Shown: positions 5,971-9,920 of the stretch, piece after piece
Layout: every line of letters starts with the position of its first letter
Numbering within the stretch: the stretch's first letter is position 1
Assembly (NCBI GenBank): GCA_005788585.1
Contig: SYBY01000262.1
Coordinates: 1-9,920, forward strand
From: Actinomycetota bacterium
Lineage (GTDB): Bacteria; Actinomycetota; Thermoleophilia; Solirubrobacterales; Solirubrobacteraceae
Reading direction: 5' to 3'
Length of the DNA: 9,920 nt
Translations under genes and position numbers: made by a program
The notes under the pieces: generated by a model
What the model was told of the DNA's origin: nothing
Seen by the model: the letters and a program-made list of their open reading frames with translations, nothing else
Database searches by the model: none

Positions 5971-6438
5971 ATGAGCATCATCGAGCCCGGCACGCCCGCT
6001 CCCGACTTCACGCTCAAGCGTGAGGACGGCGAGGACTTCACCCGCGAGGATCTCGCGGGGACGACGACCATCCTGGTCTTCTACCCGTTCGCGTTCAGCC
6101 CGGTCTGCACCGATCAGTTCCAGATCTACGAGGAAGTCCTCGGGCAGATCACCGAGCAGGGCGCCGTCATGTACGGCGTCTCCACGGACGCCTCGTACAG
6201 CCAGACCGCGTTCCGCGAGAAGCTCGGCGTCACGATTCCGCAGCTCTCGGACTTCGAGCCCAAGGGCGCGGCCTCCAAGGCGTTCGGCGCGTACTTCGAG
6301 CCGGCCGGCATGACGAACCGCGCCATCGTGGTCATCGGTCCGGACCAGGTCGTGACGTGGTCGCACCTCGCGGCCAACCCGGGTGAGCTGCCCGGCGCGA
6401 ACCTCCTGTTCGACGGCCTCGCGGCCACCGCGGCGTAG
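5971..6438 (+). CDS. AhpE-like 1-Cys peroxiredoxin
   Basis: Peroxiredoxins reduce H2O2, organic peroxides and peroxynitrite through a cysteine sulfenic acid. The 155-residue product has the AhpC/TSA fold: GTPAPDFTLK near the start, then PFAFSPVC with the peroxidatic cysteine C46 in the PxxxSxxC motif, and LSDFEPKGAASKAFG followed by the conserved arginine R117 in MTNRAIVV. C46 is the only cysteine, so it is a 1-Cys type; length and motif order resemble Mycobacterium tuberculosis AhpE (153 residues). Resolution must use an external thiol or thioredoxin-like partner. There is no signal peptide, so it is cytosolic. The frame is open from 5830 but those residues belong to the rpsO region; the ATG at 5971 gives the normal family N-terminus. 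The stop is one base from the convergent azlD stop. Confidence 0.9.
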   Translation: MSIIEPGTPAPDFTLKREDGEDFTREDLAGTTTILVFYPFAFSPVCTDQFQIYEEVLGQITEQGAVMYGVSTDASYSQTAFREKLGVTIPQLSDFEPKGAASKAFGAYFEPAGMTNRAIVVIGPDQVVTWSHLAANPGELPGANLLFDGLAATAA

Positions 6439-6439
6439 C

Positions 6440-6748
6440 TCAGCCGAGCGCGCGCAGTCCCGCGGTCACCACGGCCGCGGTGACGACCGTCGCGACGACG
6501 GATCCCGTGCGCCACATCACGACGCCCGAGACGCCGACCCCGGCGGCCTCCGGGCCGACCGTGAGCCGTTCGTCGGCCGTGAAGGTCTGCGTGACCACCA
6601 GCGCCGCCAGCAGCGCCGGGCCGAGCAGCAGGACGATGTCGCGCGCCCAGCCGGGCAGTTCGCGCCCGCCGACGGTGACCGGCCCGACGGCCTTGATCGC
6701 GAGCGTCGTCGCGGTCAGCGCGGCGATGACGATGACCGGCGTGCTCAC
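6440..6748 (-). CDS. azlD: AzlD-family branched-chain amino acid transport protein
   Basis: AzlD is the small membrane partner of AzlC; AzlCD-type pairs export branched-chain amino acids and some analogues. The 102-residue product, starting VSTPVIVIAALTATT at a GTG, has about four hydrophobic segments: one at the N-terminus, a central DIVLLLGPALLAALVVTQTF, and two near the C-terminus. The GRELPGWARD loop before the second segment resembles the AzlD pattern of a proline-rich turn before the second helix. The GTG at 6748 overlaps the azlC TGA by four bases (GTGA), so the pair is translationally coupled. The frame is open upstream to 7096 but overlaps azlC there and is spurious. It converges on the peroxiredoxin gene with one base between stops. 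Identity rests on size, topology and the azlC partner. Confidence 0.8.
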   Translation of the reverse strand: MSTPVIVIAALTATTLAIKAVGPVTVGGRELPGWARDIVLLLGPALLAALVVTQTFTADERLTVGPEAAGVGVSGVVMWRTGSVVATVVTAAVVTAGLRALG

Positions 6749-7449
6749 GAGGCGTGCTCCTCGGCCGGGGTTCGGCGCCAGAGCGCGATGAGCGCCGCGA
6801 AGCTCGCCAGCACGATCGGCAGGCCGGCGGGCGCGAAGGGAGTGAGTGCGAGGGCGATCGCGGCGCCCAGCGCGGCGGCGGCCCGCCCGCGGCCGCTGCG
6901 GACCTCGTTGACGAGCAGGGCGAGGAAGAACGCCGGGTAGATCGCGTCGAGCCCGAGCGCCTCGGGGTCGGAGAGCAGATCGCCGGCCACCGCTCCGGCG
7001 ATCGTGCCGCCGACCCAGCCGACGTACAGCGCGAGCGTCGAGCCGAACAGGATGCCGCGGTCGAACGTGCCGTCCCCGCGGGAGGCCATCGCCCACGAGG
7101 CGTCCACGACCGCCTGGCCCTCGATCGCGCGGCGCAGGCGCCCGCCGATCAGCGAGGGCGCGAGCGCGACGCCCATGGGCAGGTAGCGCGCGTTCATGAG
7201 CGTGGCCGCGACGATGGCCGCGCTCGCGCCACCCCCTTGGATCAGGACGGCGACCGCCGTGAACTGCGCCGACCCCGCGAAGATCAGCGCGCTGGCGGCG
7301 ATGGCCTCGAAGGCGCCGAAGCCCGCATCGGAGGCGACGACGGGAAACGACATCGCCAGGACGAACGAGGCGACGCCGAACGGCAGTCCCGCACGCAGGC
7401 CGGCAAGGAGGCGGTCGCGGAACGGAGCCGGTGAGGGCGGGGTCGCCAT
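6745..7449 (-). CDS. azlC: AzlC-family amino acid exporter, large subunit
   Basis: AzlC is the main membrane subunit of an exporter for branched-chain amino acids (BrnF in Corynebacterium, YgaZ in E. coli). The 234-residue product matches the family in length and has its signatures: LPFGVASFVLA near residue 22, LIFAGSAQFTAVAVL at 55-69, and LMNARYLPMGVALAPSL from 84. About six or seven hydrophobic segments follow one another, ending with TPFAPAGLPIVLASFAAL and a basic tail. The ATG at 7449 is used; only a weak purine-rich site precedes it. It lies 43 bases after the SRPBCC gene on the same strand, with a GC hairpin between, so it may be a separate or partly coupled unit. The exact substrate is not decided by sequence. 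Confidence 0.88.
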   Translation of the reverse strand: MATPPSPAPFRDRLLAGLRAGLPFGVASFVLAMSFPVVASDAGFGAFEAIAASALIFAGSAQFTAVAVLIQGGGASAAIVAATLMNARYLPMGVALAPSLIGGRLRRAIEGQAVVDASWAMASRGDGTFDRGILFGSTLALYVGWVGGTIAGAVAGDLLSDPEALGLDAIYPAFFLALLVNEVRSGRGRAAAALGAAIALALTPFAPAGLPIVLASFAALIALWRRTPAEEHAS

Positions 7450-7476
7450 CGACCCAGGGTGACAGCGTGACCGGCT

Positions 7477-7492
7477 CGCCCGGCCACGGGCG
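7477..7492 (-). terminator. GC hairpin between the SRPBCC gene and azlC
   Basis: CGCCCG (7477-7482) and CGGGCG (7487-7492) are exact complements around a four-base loop, and the stem starts immediately after the SRPBCC stop codon on the minus strand. No T-run follows. It may reduce transcription into azlC or stabilise the upstream mRNA end. Confidence 0.35.
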
Positions 7493-7960
7493 TCAGGCGG
7501 TGACGGGCGCGAGGATGCGCCGGGCGACCTCGTCGCGGCGGAAGTCGAAGATCGTCGCGAGGTCGCGGCGGACGAGCGGCATGGCGATCTCGCTCAGCGG
7601 GCTGAGAGGCAGCGCGTAGCGCACCGTGTCGGTCATCCGCGTGCCGCCCGCCCCGTCGTCGACGAAGGTGTGCGTGTGGTGCCACAGCGCGTACGGGCCC
7701 TTGATCTGCTGGTCGACGAACGCGTATGGCGGGTCCCACCGCTGAATCGACGTGAGCCACGAGATGGGTACGCCGTGAAGCTTGAGCCGGTACTGGATCA
7801 GGGTGCCCACGCGCATCTCGATGTCGCCGGGCGTGACAATGCTGAAGCGCAGCAGCGGCGGCGTGATCGCCTCGAGGTTCGCGGCGTCCGCGAAGAAGGG
7901 GAAGACCTCCTCAGGGGTGCCGGGCAGGAGCTGTTCGCGGTGCAGGACGTGGATGCGCAT
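7493..7960 (-). CDS. SRPBCC-fold ligand-binding protein (COG4276-like)
   Basis: SRPBCC (START/polyketide-cyclase-like) proteins have a deep hydrophobic cavity for ligands. The 155-residue product from the ATG at 7960 shows the pattern I associate with the COG4276 group: HREQLLPGTPEEVFPFFADA with the family's first helix, NLEAITPPLLRF, GTLIQYRLKLHGVP, the WDPPYAFVDQQIKGPYALW stretch with HHTHTF, then GTRMTDTVRYALP, and a long C-terminal helix starting PLVRRDLATIF. It has no signal peptide or membrane segment. The ligand and pathway are unknown. A start at 8005 would add 15 residues and overlap the divergent gene, so the ATG at 7960 is preferred. The divergent DsbA-like gene starts only 31 bases away. 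Confidence 0.8.
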   Translation of the reverse strand: MRIHVLHREQLLPGTPEEVFPFFADAANLEAITPPLLRFSIVTPGDIEMRVGTLIQYRLKLHGVPISWLTSIQRWDPPYAFVDQQIKGPYALWHHTHTFVDDGAGGTRMTDTVRYALPLSPLSEIAMPLVRRDLATIFDFRRDEVARRILAPVTA

Positions 7961-7976
7961 CGCCTGAGGTACGGCG

Positions 7977-7982
7977 TAGCCT
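7977..7982 (+). promoter_or_regulatory. Candidate -10 in the 31-bp divergent gap
   Basis: TAGCCT ends 9 bases before the ATG at 7992. The gap (7961-7991) is so short that the promoters for the two divergent genes must overlap each other or the coding regions. GGGGA at 7983-7987 could act as a weak ribosome site, so a leaderless mRNA is not certain. Confidence 0.3.
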
Positions 7983-7991
7983 GGGGAACGG

Positions 7992-8492
7992 ATGAGCGAT
8001 CTCACGAGCGCAGCGGCCCCCTCGCTGCGGGAGGACGACCATGTGCGCGGCCCGCAGGACGGTCCGCTCGTCGTCGTCTACGCCGACCTCGCGTGCCCGC
8101 ACTGCGCGGTGGCGCACGAGCGACTGCGGGCTGCAGCGGCCAGGGTCTGCCTGCGCCACTTCGCGCTGCGCACGCGCCACCCGCGGGCGCTGCCCCTGGC
8201 GCTGGCGGCAGAGGCCGCGGCGGCACAGGACGCCTTCTGGCCGTTCGTCGACGCGGTCTACGCCGACCAGGGCCGGATCGACGATCCGCACCTGTGGGCG
8301 AAGGCCGGCGACCTGGGCCTGGACGTCGATCGCTTCGACGCCGATCGCCGTGCGGAGCCGGCGGCCGAGCGCGTCGCCCGTGACGTGCAGGACGGCCTGC
8401 GCGCAGGCGTGGCACAGACGCCGACGCTGATCGTCGGGGGCGTGCTGCATGGCGGCGTGCCGACTGCCGAGTGGCTCGGCCGCCTCCACTAG
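7992..8492 (+). CDS. Cytosolic DsbA-like thiol oxidoreductase
   Basis: The 166-residue product is a thioredoxin-fold protein of the DsbA/FrnE-like group. It begins with the entry typical of this group (EDDHVRGPQDGPLVVV), the strand leading to the CxxC motif C35-P-H-C38, a helical insertion including AFWPFVDAVYADQ and DRFDADR, and the cis-proline motif QTPTLIVGG with P144. The residue pattern resembles the thioredoxin-like domain fused to some NhaA Na+/H+ antiporters, here as a free protein. There is no signal peptide or lipobox, so it should act in the cytosol as a reductase/isomerase or redox carrier rather than in export folding. It could serve the nearby 1-Cys peroxiredoxin, but no evidence beyond proximity supports this. 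Its TAG overlaps a candidate -10 for pnp. Confidence 0.82.
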   Translation: MSDLTSAAAPSLREDDHVRGPQDGPLVVVYADLACPHCAVAHERLRAAAARVCLRHFALRTRHPRALPLALAAEAAAAQDAFWPFVDAVYADQGRIDDPHLWAKAGDLGLDVDRFDADRRAEPAAERVARDVQDGLRAGVAQTPTLIVGGVLHGGVPTAEWLGRLH

Positions 8493-8495
8493 ACT
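8490..8495 (+). promoter_or_regulatory. Candidate -10 for pnp
   Basis: TAGACT matches TAnnnT and its TAG is also the stop codon of the upstream gene. Transcription from here would start near 8502 and give a leader of roughly 80 bases before the pnp ATG. No convincing -35 was seen. Confidence 0.3.
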
Positions 8496-8506
8496 CGCCC
8501 CCGTTC

Positions 8507-8537
8507 GGAACAGAGAGATAAGAAGCAAAGAAGAGGG
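8507..8537 (+). promoter_or_regulatory. Purine-rich leader segment of pnp
   Basis: In 31 bases only three are pyrimidines (8511, 8519, 8526) and about half are A, in a genome region that is otherwise strongly GC-rich. It is followed by GGCCGGCC (8536-8543) and a possible short GGGC/GCCC stem (8551-8560). A low-structure A/G tract in a leader can be a binding site for RNA-binding proteins such as S1-domain proteins; PNPase itself has one. Function is inference. Confidence 0.4.
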
Positions 8538-8563
8538 CCGGCCGACCGAAGGGCTCGCCCGCA

Positions 8564-8570
8564 GAGAGGA
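8564..8570 (+). promoter_or_regulatory. Shine-Dalgarno of pnp
   Basis: GAGAGGA lies 10 bases before the ATG at 8581 and supports that start. Unlike rpsO and ribF, pnp has a real leader with a ribosome site. Confidence 0.5.
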
Positions 8571-8580
8571 ACAACCGCAT

Positions 8581-9920
8581 ATGAGTCTCAACAACCCGAC
8601 GACGGTTTCCGTCGAGATCGCCGGAGAGACGATCTCGTTCGAGACCGGTCGCATCGCCAAGCAGGCGGGCGGCGCCGTCGTCGTCTCACAGGGCGACACC
8701 ATGGTCCTGTGTACCGCCACCCGAGGCGGCATCCGCGACGTCCCGTTTCTTCCGCTGACGGTCGACGTCGAGGGGCGCATGTACGCCGCGGGCAAGATCC
8801 CGGGCAGCTTCTTCAAGCGTGAGGGTCGTGCCGGCGAGAAGGGCACCCTGACCGCCCGCATGATCGACCGTCCCATCCGTCCGCTCTTCCCCAAGAGCTG
8901 GCGGTACGAGACGCAGCTGGTCGCCATCCCGCTGTCGATCGACCACGTGCACCCGTACGACATCCTCGCGATGAACGGCGCGTCCGCGGCGATCCAGCTG
9001 AGCGACATCCCCGTCCAGCAGGCCGTCGGCGCGGTGCGCATCGGCAAGGTCGAGGGCAACTTCGTCGTCAACCCCAAGGAAGAGGACCTCGAGGGCGCCA
9101 GCGACCTCGACCTCATCGTGGCGGGCACCTCCGAGGCCATCCTCATGGTCGAGGCCGGCGCGAACGAGGTGAGCGAGGCCGAGATCCTCGACGCCCTCGA
9201 CATCGCGCACGACGTCATCAAGAAGCTCTGCGCCGCCCAGATGGAGCTGCGCGAGAAGCTCGGCAAGCCGAAGCTCGAGGTCGAGGCCCCCTCGATCGAC
9301 GAGGCGCTCCTGCAGTCGATCAGCGGCGAGTACTTCGACAAGATCGACGCCGCGACGTCCGTGCAGGACAAGCTCGAGCGCCAGGACGCCACGGCGGCCG
9401 TCGAGGAGGAGATCCTCGCGAAGTTCGCGCCGGACGCCGACGACAGCGCCAAGCGCGACGAGGTCCAGGCGATCTTCAACAAGCTCGAGAAGCAGATCAT
9501 CCGCGAGCGGATTGCCATCAAGAAGCTGCGGCCCGACGGTCGCGGCACGCAGGAGATCCGCGAGATCGAGATCGAGGTCGGCGTCGCCCCGCGCACGCAC
9601 GGCTCCGCGCTCTTCACCCGCGGCCAGACGCAGGCCCTCTCGGCCGCCGCGCTCGGCACGCTGAAGGAGGAGATGCGGCTCGACACGCTCGGCCTGCAGA
9701 CGAACAAGTACTACTGGCACCACTACAACTTCCCGCCCGTCTCGGTCGGGGAGGCGGGCCGCCTGGGCGGTCCCAAGCGCCGCGACATCGGCCACGGCGC
9801 GCTCGCCGAGCGCGCGCTGACCCCGGTGGTGCCGTCCATCGAGGAGTTCCCGTACACGATTCGCGTCGTGTCGGACATCTTCGAGTCCAACGGGTCGTCG
9901 TCGATGGCGTCGGTCTGCGG
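8581..9920 (+). CDS. pnp: Polynucleotide phosphorylase, N-terminal part
   Basis: PNPase is a trimeric 3'-to-5' exoribonuclease that phosphorolyses RNA and can add tails. The 446 complete codons present cover the first RNase PH-like domain (about 10-145: FETGRIAKQAGGAVVV, then FFKREGRAGEKGTLTARMI, DRPIRPLFP), the helical linker (about 150-310) and most of the second, catalytic RNase PH-like domain from PDGRG (318-322), with RTHGSALFTRGQTQALS, HHYNFPPVSVGEAGR and RRDIGHGALAERAL. The window ends after SSSMASVCG; the catalytic aspartate region and the KH and S1 domains lie beyond. Local variants such as KSWRYETQ for the usual KGFRNEVQ and a TNKYYW segment before HHYNFPP are seen. The ATG at 8581 follows GAGAGGA. 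Usually pnp follows rpsO directly; here it is 2.6 kb away with its own leader. Confidence 0.95.
   Translation, partial: MSLNNPTTVSVEIAGETISFETGRIAKQAGGAVVVSQGDTMVLCTATRGGIRDVPFLPLTVDVEGRMYAAGKIPGSFFKREGRAGEKGTLTARMIDRPIRPLFPKSWRYETQLVAIPLSIDHVHPYDILAMNGASAAIQLSDIPVQQAVGAVRIGKVEGNFVVNPKEEDLEGASDLDLIVAGTSEAILMVEAGANEVSEAEILDALDIAHDVIKKLCAAQMELREKLGKPKLEVEAPSIDEALLQSISGEYFDKIDAATSVQDKLERQDATAAVEEEILAKFAPDADDSAKRDEVQAIFNKLEKQIIRERIAIKKLRPDGRGTQEIREIEIEVGVAPRTHGSALFTRGQTQALSAAALGTLKEEMRLDTLGLQTNKYYWHHYNFPPVSVGEAGRLGGPKRRDIGHGALAERALTPVVPSIEEFPYTIRVVSDIFESNGSSSMASVC

Noticed and set aside
6754..7434. Plus-strand open frame opposite azlC
   Set aside because: Charged low-complexity translation; the minus strand carries a clear AzlC with its signature motifs and a 4-base overlap with azlD.
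7961..8005. Longer start for the SRPBCC protein
   Set aside because: It would overlap the divergent DsbA-like gene and add residues outside the fold; the ATG at 7960 begins right at the first strand.
7911..9707. 598-codon minus-strand open frame opposite pnp and the DsbA-like gene
   Set aside because: Serine/arginine-rich antisense translation of strongly coding plus-strand genes; no family recognised.
8686..9795. Second long minus-strand open frame opposite pnp
   Set aside because: Leucine/aspartate/valine-rich low-complexity translation typical of the frame opposite a GC-rich gene.
1..9920. CRISPR arrays, tRNA or rRNA genes, insertion sequences, attachment sites
   Set aside because: Looked for repeats with regular spacing, tRNA-like arms and transposase motifs by eye; none seen.

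Overview
The window reads as a stretch of a very GC-rich actinobacterial chromosome. Codons are almost all G/C-ending, GTG/TTG starts occur, and genes are tightly packed with 4-base ATGA/GTGA overlaps. Gene order and the style of the proteins (a short TruB and a short RibF) suggest the class Thermoleophilia (Solirubrobacterales type). That placement is inference from remembered family patterns, not from a search.

Layout. Positions 1-45 are the last codons of an upstream gene. Positions 47-3100 (+) form a compact housekeeping operon: rbfA (30S maturation), a DHH/DHHA1 phosphoesterase of the NrnA type, truB (tRNA U55 pseudouridine synthase) and ribF (riboflavin kinase/FAD synthetase). A 193-bp gap at 3101-3293 holds a perfect 17-bp palindrome and two GC-rich hairpins. 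It is followed by a two-gene unit (3294-5619, +): a Tat-exported flavin amine/amino-acid oxidase and a Rid (YjgF/RidA-like) protein with its own export signal. Next come rpsO (5670-5939) and a 1-Cys AhpE-like peroxiredoxin (5971-6438). On the minus strand, facing them, lie azlD, azlC and a SRPBCC-fold protein (6440-7960). Divergent from these is a small DsbA-like CxxC protein (7992-8492, +). Last is pnp (polynucleotide phosphorylase), behind an unusual purine-rich leader and cut by the window end.

How it fits together. In many bacteria rbfA-truB-ribF-rpsO-pnp form one continuous translation/RNA-decay cluster. Here the backbone order is kept but is interrupted twice: by the oxidase/Rid pair between ribF and rpsO, and by five genes between rpsO and pnp. 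The most interesting block is the oxidase/Rid pair. A flavin oxidase makes reactive imines plus H2O2, and a Rid protein would hydrolyse the imine; both appear built to work outside the cytoplasm. Several genes (ribF, rpsO, perhaps the peroxiredoxin and the DsbA-like gene) have a TAnnnT element just before the start codon and little or no Shine-Dalgarno, which suggests leaderless or near-leaderless transcripts. No RNA genes, insertion sequences, CRISPR arrays or attachment sites were recognised.
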